A DNA stretch of 64,000 nucleotides from Sutcliffiella horikoshii DSM 8719 (lineage in GTDB: Bacteria; Bacillota; Bacilli; Bacillales; Bacillaceae_I): positions 1 to 64,000 of the forward strand of contig LQXN01000062.1 in the NCBI GenBank assembly GCA_001648575.1, in the 5' to 3' direction. A program made the translations under genes and the position numbers. The notes under the pieces were generated by a model. That model had not been told where the DNA came from, did no database searches, and worked only from the letters and a program-made list of their open reading frames with translations. Below, piece by piece: positions 32,287 through 40,212 of this stretch (its first letter is position 1; the number at the start of each line of letters is the position of its first letter).

Positions 32287-32775
32287 ATGATTATTCGAGA
32301 AATGAAAAAAGAAGACAATGCATTAATTAAAGAAATTATCCAAAATTCTTTAGAATCCCTTGGGCTAGCTATACCCGGGACTGCTTATTATGACCCTCAA
32401 CTTAACGACCTGCATCAATATTATACTAATTTGGATGATGCTAAATATTGGGTAGTCGAAGTGGGAGAAGAAGTTGTTGGCGGAATTGGTATTGCGCCAT
32501 TTAACAAGGACGATAAAGTTTGCGAATTACAAAAGCTTTATGTACGTACTAATGTGCAAAGGTTGGGAATTGGAAAACAGCTAATGGAAACCGCTCTGTC
32601 CTTTGCCTCAGAACATTATAAAAAGTGTTACTTAGAAACAACAAAAGAGTTGAAAACCGCTTGTTTATTATATGAAAAATTTGGATTCACATTATTACAA
32701 GAGCCACTACCAGGATCTGAACATTCGGCAATGGATGCATGGTACCTAAAGCAGCTGACACCTAGAGGAACTTAA
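32287..32775 (+). CDS. GNAT acetyltransferase
   Basis: This 162-residue acetyltransferase has LYVRTNVQRLGIGKQLMETA (acetyl-CoA loop, about 77-96) and LLYEKFGFTLLQEPL (motif B). The N-terminal part (TAYYDPQLNDLHQYY) resembles a family of small GNATs from Bacillus. Substrate unknown. AAGGAG lies 8 nt before the ATG. It is a rightward gene between two leftward ones and ends before a hairpin at 32855-32895. Confidence 0.85.
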   Translation: MIIREMKKEDNALIKEIIQNSLESLGLAIPGTAYYDPQLNDLHQYYTNLDDAKYWVVEVGEEVVGGIGIAPFNKDDKVCELQKLYVRTNVQRLGIGKQLMETALSFASEHYKKCYLETTKELKTACLLYEKFGFTLLQEPLPGSEHSAMDAWYLKQLTPRGT

Positions 32776-32854
32776 AATCTTTCAAGTGGATTTCAGCTAT
32801 TATTCTTACCATTTATGCCTTCTGAAAAATACTTCATCACTAAGGAAGTTAATA

Positions 32855-32895
32855 CAAAAACAGCACCTTTGAGGTACTGTTCCTTTACTACCTGA
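32855..32895. terminator. Hairpin between GNAT and RNase J genes
   Basis: AACAGCACCT and AGGTACTGTT pair around TTG, with A-run on one side and TTCCTTTA on the other. It separates the convergent genes. Confidence 0.65.
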
Positions 32896-32900
32896 TTAAA

Positions 32901-34574
32901 TTAAACCTCAATAATTATCGGTAAGATCATTGGCTTTCTCTTAATTTGAGTAAACAAATATTGGCCAACCGATTTTTTAATGCTCTGTTTGATAATGTTC
33001 CATTGGTGTTTGTCTTCTTTTTTCAAATCGTTAACCGTTTTTATTATAAGGCTATTAACGTCTCTAAGAAGTTTTTCTGAATCTCGGTGATACACGAAAC
33101 CTCGGGAAATGATGTCTGGATCATGAACTAGCTTTACTTCCCTTTTACTTATCATTAGAACAATCACGAGCATACCGTCTTCGGAAAGTTGTTTGCGGTC
33201 GCGCAGAACAATATCTCCAACATCCCCGACCCCCAGGCCGTCGATAAATGTATTACCAGTTGGGATTTTTCTAGTTTGGCGGGCAATGGAATCGGTGATA
33301 TCTACAACATCTCCATTATTCATAATGAAGGTGTTCTCTTGTGCTATTCCCACTGATTCAGCTAATGATCGGTGATGGTATAACATTCTATATTCGCCGT
33401 GAATAGGTATAAGATATTTTGGTTTCATCAGTGTAAGCATCAGTTTTAGATCTTCTTGGTAGCCGTGACCGGACACATGCATTCCAGAAGAACTCCCAGT
33501 TCCGTAAATCACTTTTGCCCCGAGTGTAAGTAAATTGTCTACGACTCTTGTGACATTCCGTTCATTTCCAGGTATTGGCCCTGCTGCAATGATAACTGTA
33601 TCTTCTGGTAGTATTTCAACACCCCGGAAGTTCCCGGTTGATAATCTGGAAAGGGCTGCTAATGGTTCTCCTTGACTGCCAGTACATAGGATGGCCACCT
33701 TTTCAGAAGCCATTTCATGGATTTCATGTTGTTGTATCAACATCCCATCAGGAACTGTTAGATAACCTCTCTCCATGGCCACATCCACAACATTCACCAT
33801 GCTTCTTCCAAGCAACGCAACTTTTCGGTGCGTTTTTTCAGCAGCGTCGATCACTTGCTGAATCCTATTTATATTAGATGCAAATGTAGAAAGAATAACC
33901 TTTCGTTCTGCTTTCTTGAAGGCATCTTCAACATGTTTACCTACCATTTGTTCCGATGGGGTAGAACCAGGACGCTCTGCATTGGTACTTTCAGACATTA
34001 GGAGAAGAACGCCTTCTTTGCCGATTTCAGCCATTTTATGAATATCTGAATGCTCATTATTCGCCGGGGTCAAATCAAACTTGAAATCCCCGGTATGTAC
34101 AATTTTGCCTTCTGGTGTATGAAAAACAACCCCAAGGCAATCGGGAATGCTATGATTCACCTTAAAGAAACTTACACTAATTTCATCAAAGTTTAATTTT
34201 GAATTCGAATCTATTTCAATTAGTTCCGTTTCCCTTAATAGTTTATGCTCACTTAATTTTAATTCAATCAATCCTAATGTGAAACGTGTGGAATAGACGG
34301 GTACATTAAGTTTTTTTAAGAAGAATGGAATTCCTCCGATATGATCTTCATGACCATGGGTAACAATTAATGCCTTTATTTTATCTTTATGTTCAATTAA
34401 GTAGGTGATATCTGGAATGATTAGATCTATTCCTAATAAACTTTCATCCGGAAACTTATTCCCACAGTCGATAATCAAGATATTGTTTGAATACTCAATG
34501 GCATACATATTTTTTCCGATTTCATTCAGACCACCCAAAGCGAAGATAGATAATACACTCTCGTTTGTCCTCAA
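32901..34574 (-). CDS. RNase J-family ribonuclease (paralogue)
   Basis: This 557-residue protein has the RNase J pattern: VFALGG-type start (SIFALGGLNEIGKNMYAIEY), THGHEDHIGG (zinc site, about residues 73-78), HTGDFKFDLTP, beta-CASP elements (LMSESTNAERPGS, LLGRSMVN, CTGSQGEPLAALSRL) and HGEYRML. It is a 5' exo/endoribonuclease type enzyme of RNA decay. Bacillus normally has J1 and J2 elsewhere; whether this is one of them or a third copy cannot be told here. I place the start at TTG 34574, 6 nt after GGAGGGG; the ATG at 34616 has no site and would add 14 residues not typical of the family. Confidence 0.9.
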   Translation of the reverse strand: MRTNESVLSIFALGGLNEIGKNMYAIEYSNNILIIDCGNKFPDESLLGIDLIIPDITYLIEHKDKIKALIVTHGHEDHIGGIPFFLKKLNVPVYSTRFTLGLIELKLSEHKLLRETELIEIDSNSKLNFDEISVSFFKVNHSIPDCLGVVFHTPEGKIVHTGDFKFDLTPANNEHSDIHKMAEIGKEGVLLLMSESTNAERPGSTPSEQMVGKHVEDAFKKAERKVILSTFASNINRIQQVIDAAEKTHRKVALLGRSMVNVVDVAMERGYLTVPDGMLIQQHEIHEMASEKVAILCTGSQGEPLAALSRLSTGNFRGVEILPEDTVIIAAGPIPGNERNVTRVVDNLLTLGAKVIYGTGSSSGMHVSGHGYQEDLKLMLTLMKPKYLIPIHGEYRMLYHHRSLAESVGIAQENTFIMNNGDVVDITDSIARQTRKIPTGNTFIDGLGVGDVGDIVLRDRKQLSEDGMLVIVLMISKREVKLVHDPDIISRGFVYHRDSEKLLRDVNSLIIKTVNDLKKEDKHQWNIIKQSIKKSVGQYLFTQIKRKPMILPIIIEV

Positions 34575-34908
34575 GAATTTCCCCTCCAGATCGATATTTA
34601 TTTTTACTATCTCCATTGGGGAATCTATTTATTAGACTGTTTTCGTACTTAGAGCTTTTTCGTATTTTCCTATCAACCCGTCCTTTACTTCTTGTATAAA
34701 GGATACTACTTGCGATTTCAAGTCTATGTAAAGAATGAAGTCCAATTGCCGACTTTTCAAGTTATGAATAGCAGCAATCTTTCGGAAAAGAGTCATTATC
34801 GATTAAACGAATCATGTAAGTTACATAAATAAATGTATTAAGGAAAAACTCTAAGGTAGTCGCTATTCCAAACCAACCTTAAAACGTTAAAAAAAGGGGG
34901 CATGACTA
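34575..34908. other. Intergenic region between RNase J paralogue and CBO0543-like gene
   Basis: It must hold divergent promoters for the two genes. No repeat of the T, P or GC-rich type and no coding signal is seen. Confidence 0.4.
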
Positions 34909-35400
34909 ATGACACAACGTTTTGAAAAGTACACGCTAAGGTTTCTATTGGTATTTGGATTAATAATGTTTGCAAATTTAATGAGGAAGCCTCCTACTAA
35001 AGACTGGTTATTGATTTTCTTGTTTAAAGGATATATTTCATCGATACTTGATAAAACAATAGTCACTAAAAAAAAAATAATTTACCCTGTTAAATTAGTA
35101 AAATGGTTTGATATTAGCTTTGTTTTTGATTATATACTCTTTCCCGTTGTATGTGTTTACTATAATCAAATTACTAAGTCATCAAGTCTAATCTGGATAA
35201 TAATAAAAATATTTTACTTTAGTATTCCAATGACGTTACTCGAATACTTTTTTGAAACGCGCACTAGTCTTATAAAATTTAGGAATGGGTGGAATATATA
35301 CCATAGTTTTTTGACTATGAGCCTGAGTTTTCTTGTTTCCCGTGCTTTTATTGCTTTAATCAGGAATGCTGATAATACCAATGTACCTGAAAACAAGTAG
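34909..35400 (+). CDS. CBO0543-like membrane protein, paralogue
   Basis: This 163-residue protein aligns over its length with the one at 17500-17988: KDWLLIFLFKGYISSILD, FDYILFPVVCVYYNQITK, FYFSIPMTLLEYFFE and KFRNGWN. It has four to five membrane helices. AGGGGG lies upstream of the ATG. Two copies in one window suggest that the family is multi-copy in this genome. Function is unknown. Confidence 0.8.
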   Translation: MTQRFEKYTLRFLLVFGLIMFANLMRKPPTKDWLLIFLFKGYISSILDKTIVTKKKIIYPVKLVKWFDISFVFDYILFPVVCVYYNQITKSSSLIWIIIKIFYFSIPMTLLEYFFETRTSLIKFRNGWNIYHSFLTMSLSFLVSRAFIALIRNADNTNVPENK

Positions 35401-35730
35401 GAGCAATAATTCCCTTGACGTGCAATATCCATATTTTTAGTTAAATAAAAGAAGCTTACCATTTAACGGATAAGCTTTGGTTAAACCTATTGCAGTAAAC
35501 TGAGATAACCATTTCATAAGATACTCCCCTACTCCACCCTCACGAATAATAAAATCAATACCAGGTTGTAAGTTGTATATGTAATTGGTTCTGATGTAAC
35601 ATTTATGGGTATAAATTTTCAAGGAGGACTCGAACCTCTTGGGGTCACCCCGAAACCCGTACCGTAAATGGCAACTTTAACCTGTTGCAAGGTTCGGTAT
35701 TCGCCTTTTCATATTCGCTACCAGCTTATC
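35401..35730. other. Region without confident gene; terminator and tRNA-like T-arm
   Basis: A hairpin AAGCTTACC/GGATAAGCTT at 35452-35477 ends the CBO0543-like gene. In minus direction a 61-codon frame (35437-35622) lacks a ribosome binding site. At 35620-35650 GAGGTTCGAGTCCTC resembles a tRNA T-arm, but acceptor and anticodon arms could not be built. Confidence 0.4.
35452..35477. terminator. Hairpin after the second CBO0543-like gene
   Basis: AAGCTTACC and GGATAAGCTT pair around ATTTAAC; T-rich flanks lie on both sides. Confidence 0.55.
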
Positions 35731-36192
35731 TTATGAAGTAATTAAATCGGTTTTCCAATTGAGCTCTTGAATCCTCACATCATATAATCGATATTTTTGT
35801 GACAGCTCATCTACATGCTTTTGAATCTCTTTAACGCTGATGGTTGTAATATATTTTATTTCAGCTCTTGAGTAGCGCTCGAGTTTCATGGTTGCTTGTT
35901 CAAGGATATCACTATGAATTTTGCGTTCCTGGCCAATCAAATCTCTTGCTGCTAACGCATCTGACAGTGACTCATTATCATCAAATTTTGTGTTTAAATT
36001 AGTTTTATTTATTTGCTGTATCAGTATTCTTAGCTTTTTCAAAAGTTCCGTTAGTTCCTTTAACAACAACTTCGGATCTTCGTTTGGGTCGTCCCCTTCC
36101 TGAACTCTCACATTTTGCAGCAATCTATTTTTTAACTGCTCCACCCGCTTTTGATAATCTGCCCGTAAAATTAATGCCTCTGCTAATTTCAA
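35731..36192 (-). CDS. DIP1984 family protein
   Basis: This 153-residue helical protein (MKLAEALILRADYQKRVEQL then KNRLLQNVRVQEGDDPNEDP) and the later LAARDLIGQERKIHSDILEQ match the DIP1984/DUF6847 family, of unknown function and frequent in genomic islands. It is coiled-coil-rich and cytoplasmic. TTG at 36192 follows AGGGGG with 8 nt. P element 10 lies 80 nt upstream, though this gene is 4 kb beyond the main array. Confidence 0.85.
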   Translation of the reverse strand: MKLAEALILRADYQKRVEQLKNRLLQNVRVQEGDDPNEDPKLLLKELTELLKKLRILIQQINKTNLNTKFDDNESLSDALAARDLIGQERKIHSDILEQATMKLERYSRAEIKYITTISVKEIQKHVDELSQKYRLYDVRIQELNWKTDLITS

Positions 36193-36265
36193 TTAGATTT
36201 CCCCCTGCCCTTTCAGCATTCCTATATTCTTTATACAAACCCTTCTTGCATTAAGTCGTTTAATA

Positions 36266-36300
36266 TTTCCAATTATTCCAAACATCCATAATTTATTCAA
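36266..36300 (-). promoter_or_regulatory. P element 10 for the DIP1984 gene
   Basis: On the minus strand TTGAAT (36295-36300), 17 nt, AATAAT (36272-36277), with TGG in place of TGA before the -10 box. Confidence 0.65.
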
Positions 36301-36317
36301 GATATAATTTTCAGACT

Positions 36318-36470
36318 GTTGACCAACTATAAATTAGCTAGGTTATTTGTTGGAATAGTTGATCTCCGTTGCAGGAGCTTCCCTTTCCAGCGGGCGGTCC
36401 TTAAGCCTCCCTCACTCCGCCTGAGGGGGCTTAACTGTCCCCCTTCCTCCCACAGGAGTCATGTTAGAAT
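36318..36470. repeat. GC-rich Bacillaceae intergenic repeat, copy R1
   Basis: CAGACTGTTGACCAACTA starts the copy, and the core TTTCCAGCGGGCGGTCCTTA and TCCCACAGGAGTC follow. It is the inverse-complement orientation of the copies at 41900 and 58730. Confidence 0.75.
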
Positions 36471-36495
36471 AATGGATAGCCAACTTCCCATCAAA

Positions 36496-37647
36496 TCACC
36501 TATGATATGGAACATATCCCGCCATTTCCACAAGCAATTGCCCTTCTTCCGATTGGATCCATTCTAAAAATGTTTCAAGATTGGGATTTGTTGCCGTCGA
36601 GAGATGCACGGCGTAAAAAGGACTGACAAACGGATAGTTATCATTTTGAATAGATTCAATGGAAGGTGAGACTCCATTAATGTCTAAGTGTTTAATCTTT
36701 TTATTTTCCACCATCGTTTCAGAGAAGAAGCGGAACGAGAAGCCGATGGCATTTTTCCTGTTTTCATAATCTAAGGTTTCTTCAATGATTCCACCCATAC
36801 CTGATACTCGCTGGTCAGTGGGCGGATCCATCAATCGTTTGTTTCCCATGACTTTACGAAGCATCTGCTGACTCCCACTGTCTTCTGGTCGTTGGAACGC
36901 TAGGATTGGTTCATCGTTACCGCCTAGCTCTTTCCAACTAGTAATCTCACCTGAATAGATTTTTTGAATATCCTCGACTGTAAGATTGTTTACTGGGTTG
37001 TCTTTATTAACAAAGAATACGAATGCTTCTTTTCCAACAGGTGTTAACATTAGCTCCGCTTCTTTATTTTTTGCTTGAGCTTGGATTGAGCTTGGAGGTT
37101 CTGGAACAAAAATAAGATCTCTTTCTTCTTTGAGGAGACTTGCCCAAGCTCCTGAGGTCTGGGTGGATTGAACTTGACTATTAGTAGAATCGTAGGACCC
37201 CTCTGGATAAACCGCCTGGGCGAAAGCGGCATAAACAGGATATAGGGCTGTTGATCCATCCAGCTTTAATAAAGGTTTCTCTAGTTGCATTGCTGCCTCT
37301 TTTCCCAAAACAGCAACACGATCATTATTTTGAAATGGCTCGTATTGGGTTAAATCGACATCCTGGGTACTCATTATTTTCAATGATTCCTGATACCAAG
37401 CTTTCCCGCCTTCCACGATTACAAAAAGAACAAAAAAACTCATCAAGCATATGAAAGAAAACTTCACTGCCTTTTTGGCAAACTGCCCCCACACCCATAA
37501 ATTTACAAAAATGAGTAAGGTCAGCACAAACGCAGCCGATACAAGACCGTATGTATCTTTACTGGTAGAAAAGATTAACACGATTGTTCCATAAAACCCA
37601 AAAAATAATACAGCTACTGAAATGATAAACGATGCAATTACTCTCAT
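36496..37647 (-). CDS. PstS-like substrate-binding protein with N-terminal membrane helices
   Basis: This 383-residue protein has three N-terminal membrane segments (about 4-26, 36-55, 63-80), then a periplasmic-binding-type domain with LLKLDGSTALYPVYAAFAQA (the PstS-type phosphate loop), KEAFVFFVNKDNPVNNLT and RPEDSGSQQMLRKVMG. It resembles PstS-like phosphate-binding proteins attached to a membrane domain. No transporter genes (pstC/A/B) are beside it. It may be a sensor or scavenging protein. The terminus VEMAGYVPYHR is close to the usual PstS C-terminal pattern. Confidence 0.8.
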   Translation of the reverse strand: MRVIASFIISVAVLFFGFYGTIVLIFSTSKDTYGLVSAAFVLTLLIFVNLWVWGQFAKKAVKFSFICLMSFFVLFVIVEGGKAWYQESLKIMSTQDVDLTQYEPFQNNDRVAVLGKEAAMQLEKPLLKLDGSTALYPVYAAFAQAVYPEGSYDSTNSQVQSTQTSGAWASLLKEERDLIFVPEPPSSIQAQAKNKEAELMLTPVGKEAFVFFVNKDNPVNNLTVEDIQKIYSGEITSWKELGGNDEPILAFQRPEDSGSQQMLRKVMGNKRLMDPPTDQRVSGMGGIIEETLDYENRKNAIGFSFRFFSETMVENKKIKHLDINGVSPSIESIQNDNYPFVSPFYAVHLSTATNPNLETFLEWIQSEEGQLLVEMAGYVPYHR

Positions 37648-37722
37648 GATTTCCCCTTTTCAAAACGTTTTCTTTTTTCTTATAAATGTTCCAATTGTCA
37701 CTGTTTCTATTGAATCAGATAT

Positions 37723-39546
37723 CTAAAAATAAAACTCCCAATACAAAATGTTAACACATAAAATGATTGTAAAAACAATGCTCACAGCCCAGTTTCGTTT
37801 TTCAAGTTTGCTTAAATGTAGTTTTTTCATCCTAGCACTTAACACTACACTGTTAATAAAGGTGATGACTAGATAAAGTAGATTCAAAGTTAAATATGGT
37901 TTAAGAAAGGAATAACTGACTAAAGAGAAAGTCTTATAACCTATCCATATGACATTCATACACAAGAGGAGGTTTAACACATGTTGGCCAACTAATAATA
38001 GATGCAGCTGGTCCCTTTTCCAAATCATCCTTGTAAAAGTGACAATACAATAGAAGAAAGAAAACAGGAAAGCGAAGAGCCCTAGAAATATCGCCCCCCA
38101 TTCCAAAACATGTTTATAAGTAGAGACGTAAAGTAAATCGGAATATGTATTTGATATTATCTTTTTCATTTGTGGGTGTTTGGAATAAACATCTAGACTG
38201 TATAAACTCGGCCCAGCCTCTGTTTTGTAAATGCCTGGTCGCACTTGTGAATAATGGAAGCCATTCATGATTAAATTTGTATTGCCGTCTTGTATCGTTT
38301 TACCTCTTAATGTTAATCCATACACCTTACTAAATCCGTGGTTTGGCAACCTTGCAGGTTCATAAATGCCCTCCCAATCTGATGAGTCTTCCAAGTTTTC
38401 ATCATGTACAGCTGGAACATATTTACCAAAAACGATTTCAGGTATTCCTGATGTGAATGTAGTTTCATCTTTCACGTTTGTCAAAACAATAACACCTATA
38501 CCTTCTTTCCTATCTACATAAAAAGAGGAACTGAACGCCTTAGAGTTCCCACCGTGACCATATACATGGTGACTTTTTGATGGAAGATAAAAAAAACCAT
38601 TCGCAACTCTTGGGATAGTTGTTTCTGGATAATATAAGGTCGGTTCAAACATCATATCCAGTGTGCTTTTATCATCAAATAAAGCACTGCCATCTTCACT
38701 TAATAATTCCTGCAATAGCTTTTGTAAATCTGTAGCGGTTCCCATAACGCTCCCTATCGGATAGATGGGAAATGAGTATATATTTGGTTCTATTATTTCC
38801 AGTGTAGTCGAATATCCCTGTATCTGACTTCTTTGTTCTCCCACCCATTTATTATCTTCCTGATAGGGGTCGATGGAAGTCTTTGTCATTTGAAGCGGTT
38901 CAAATATATTCTTCCTTACGTATTCACCATAATCTAGTCCACTTACTTCTTCCACAATGTAAGCGGCAAGACCACTTCCATAATTGGAATAAGCCACAAT
39001 ATCTCCAGGGGGAAATACATGCTTTATATCCGCTTCTTCGAGTGCTTCTTTTAATGAGGGCTTCAGTGTCGGACGAGGTAGCATCAAGTCGGTATAGCTG
39101 TCATCAAATCCAGCTGTATGTTGCATTAAATGCTGCATCGTTATCGGATCCCCTATTTTTGATTTAGAACGGAAATCACTTGGCAAATAATTATGGATAT
39201 CTATTTCTAAATCAAGCTTTCCTTTCTCTACTAGTTGCATTACACTAATCCAAATAAGGATTTTCGACACGGATGCCCATTCAAAAACTGTATCTTCATT
39301 AACCAAGATTTGTTTCTCTATATCTGCATAGCCTCTCATTTTGTAAGTCATTTGATCCCTGTCCATCACAATTGCTGCTAAACCGGCAATGTCTTCATGA
39401 TGTTCATTTAAATAATCGTCTAATCTATGTTCTCTTTTGTTATCTATATTTGCAGATACTGTGGATGGAGAATAGTATCCTATTAAAATACTTATGATTA
39501 ATAAATTTAAGAACCTCTTGTAATTCTTACTATGGTTTACATTCAC
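37723..39546 (-). CDS. Serine hydrolase (PBP4*/CubicO-like) with membrane-embedded C-terminus
   Basis: This 607-residue protein has an N-terminal signal/anchor (LLIISILIGYYSPSTVSA), then a class C-like catalytic domain: SVSK (SxxK, about 89-95), YSN in VAYSNYGSG (about 190) and HGG in GHGGNSKAF (about 336). After residue 460 come about five membrane helices (WGAIFLGLFAFLFSFFYCIV and others). The domain order resembles Bacillus PbpE/FmtA-like proteins attached to a membrane tail, as in some secreted-peptide tailoring proteins. GTG at 39546 has GGGG 11 nt upstream. P element 11 lies 63 nt upstream. Confidence 0.85.
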   Translation of the reverse strand: MNVNHSKNYKRFLNLLIISILIGYYSPSTVSANIDNKREHRLDDYLNEHHEDIAGLAAIVMDRDQMTYKMRGYADIEKQILVNEDTVFEWASVSKILIWISVMQLVEKGKLDLEIDIHNYLPSDFRSKSKIGDPITMQHLMQHTAGFDDSYTDLMLPRPTLKPSLKEALEEADIKHVFPPGDIVAYSNYGSGLAAYIVEEVSGLDYGEYVRKNIFEPLQMTKTSIDPYQEDNKWVGEQRSQIQGYSTTLEIIEPNIYSFPIYPIGSVMGTATDLQKLLQELLSEDGSALFDDKSTLDMMFEPTLYYPETTIPRVANGFFYLPSKSHHVYGHGGNSKAFSSSFYVDRKEGIGVIVLTNVKDETTFTSGIPEIVFGKYVPAVHDENLEDSSDWEGIYEPARLPNHGFSKVYGLTLRGKTIQDGNTNLIMNGFHYSQVRPGIYKTEAGPSLYSLDVYSKHPQMKKIISNTYSDLLYVSTYKHVLEWGAIFLGLFAFLFSFFYCIVTFTRMIWKRDQLHLLLVGQHVLNLLLCMNVIWIGYKTFSLVSYSFLKPYLTLNLLYLVITFINSVVLSARMKKLHLSKLEKRNWAVSIVFTIILCVNILYWEFYF

Positions 39547-39600
39547 TTTATTGAAGACCCCTTTTACTCAAATATAACTTAAGCATTCTAGCCACTCACC

Positions 39601-39637
39601 TAATACCAATTATTTCAAAAATATTCCTGTAACTCAA
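39601..39637 (-). promoter_or_regulatory. P element 11 for the large serine hydrolase gene
   Basis: On the minus strand TTGAGT (39632-39637), 17 nt, AATAAT (39609-39614), TGA before the -10 box, TGGTATTA after it. Confidence 0.7.
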
Positions 39638-39652
39638 TCTTTTTCTGCAAAA

Positions 39653-39688
39653 AAAGACGCTTTTCAGATTTCTGAAATACGTCTAGTT
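39653..39688 (-). terminator. T-family hairpin after the HhH gene
   Basis: On the plus strand AGACGCTTTTCAGA and TCTGAAATACGTCT form the hairpin. It is closest to the hairpins at 14456 and 24766. Confidence 0.65.
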
Positions 39689-39734
39689 GCTGGGCCTATT
39701 TTTGAACGTCCTTTTTTTTAGTAAGGTAGGTTAA

Positions 39735-39947
39735 TCACACTTTGAATGATAACCCTTCTTCTCCTAAAGCTTTTCTCAATATAGGTAAGGAAGATGGTCC
39801 TATACCATGAAGTTTAAGTATTTCTTTTTCGGTGTGCGTTGATAGTTTCTGCAAAGTGTCAATTTCTTCGTGAATCAATGCATTTCTTGCTGGTGAACTA
39901 AGTTTTGAAAGGAAACTATTTGTTGGCTTATCCTTCTCAACTGTCAA
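39735..39947 (-). CDS. Helix-hairpin-helix, RNA polymerase alpha-CTD-like small protein
   Basis: This 70-residue protein has LSSPARNALIHEEIDTLQKL then SKHTEKEILKLHGIGPSSLP-like sequence, the alpha-CTD/HhH pattern (R-AL-x-EGI-T-xx-L). Such small proteins occur in Bacillus near DNA-related genes and may bind DNA. TTG at 39947 follows GGGAGGG by 7 nt; the ATG at 39965 overlaps that site. It lies upstream of P element 11 and the serine hydrolase. Confidence 0.75.
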   Translation of the reverse strand: MTVEKDKPTNSFLSKLSSPARNALIHEEIDTLQKLSTHTEKEILKLHGIGPSSLPILRKALGEEGLSFKV

Positions 39948-40212
39948 AATTATCCCTCCCATCAAATTACAGTATTAAATATATCACAGTCCCTGCAAAG
40001 ACTATACTAGCCTCGAATATTGTACCCATAAAATCCAGATTGAATAATATTGGTCAAAAAAGAATGGGTACTATTGTCTAGTGCATTGATAGTAAGATTG
40101 ATAAGTTGTAAAATAAGCATATACATATATTTTTATGAAAAAGTGGAAGGACCTGCCAAAGGTTCTTTTTATTGTGCAAATCAATGCAACATGAATTTCG
40201 GAGGAAAGAAAA

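Larger units (their letters stand above)
36193..36495. other. Spacer with P10 and a copy of the GC-rich repeat
   Basis: P element 10 (36266-36300) is followed, to the right, by the GC-rich repeat at 36318-36470. No gene is visible. Confidence 0.6.

Noticed and set aside
35437-35622. 61-codon frame on the minus strand
   Set aside because: It starts with TTG after CCTCC, which is not a ribosome binding site on that strand, and its 3' part is a terminator hairpin.
35620-35700. A complete tRNA gene
   Set aside because: A T-arm-like piece is present, but no matching acceptor stem, D-arm or anticodon arm could be built.
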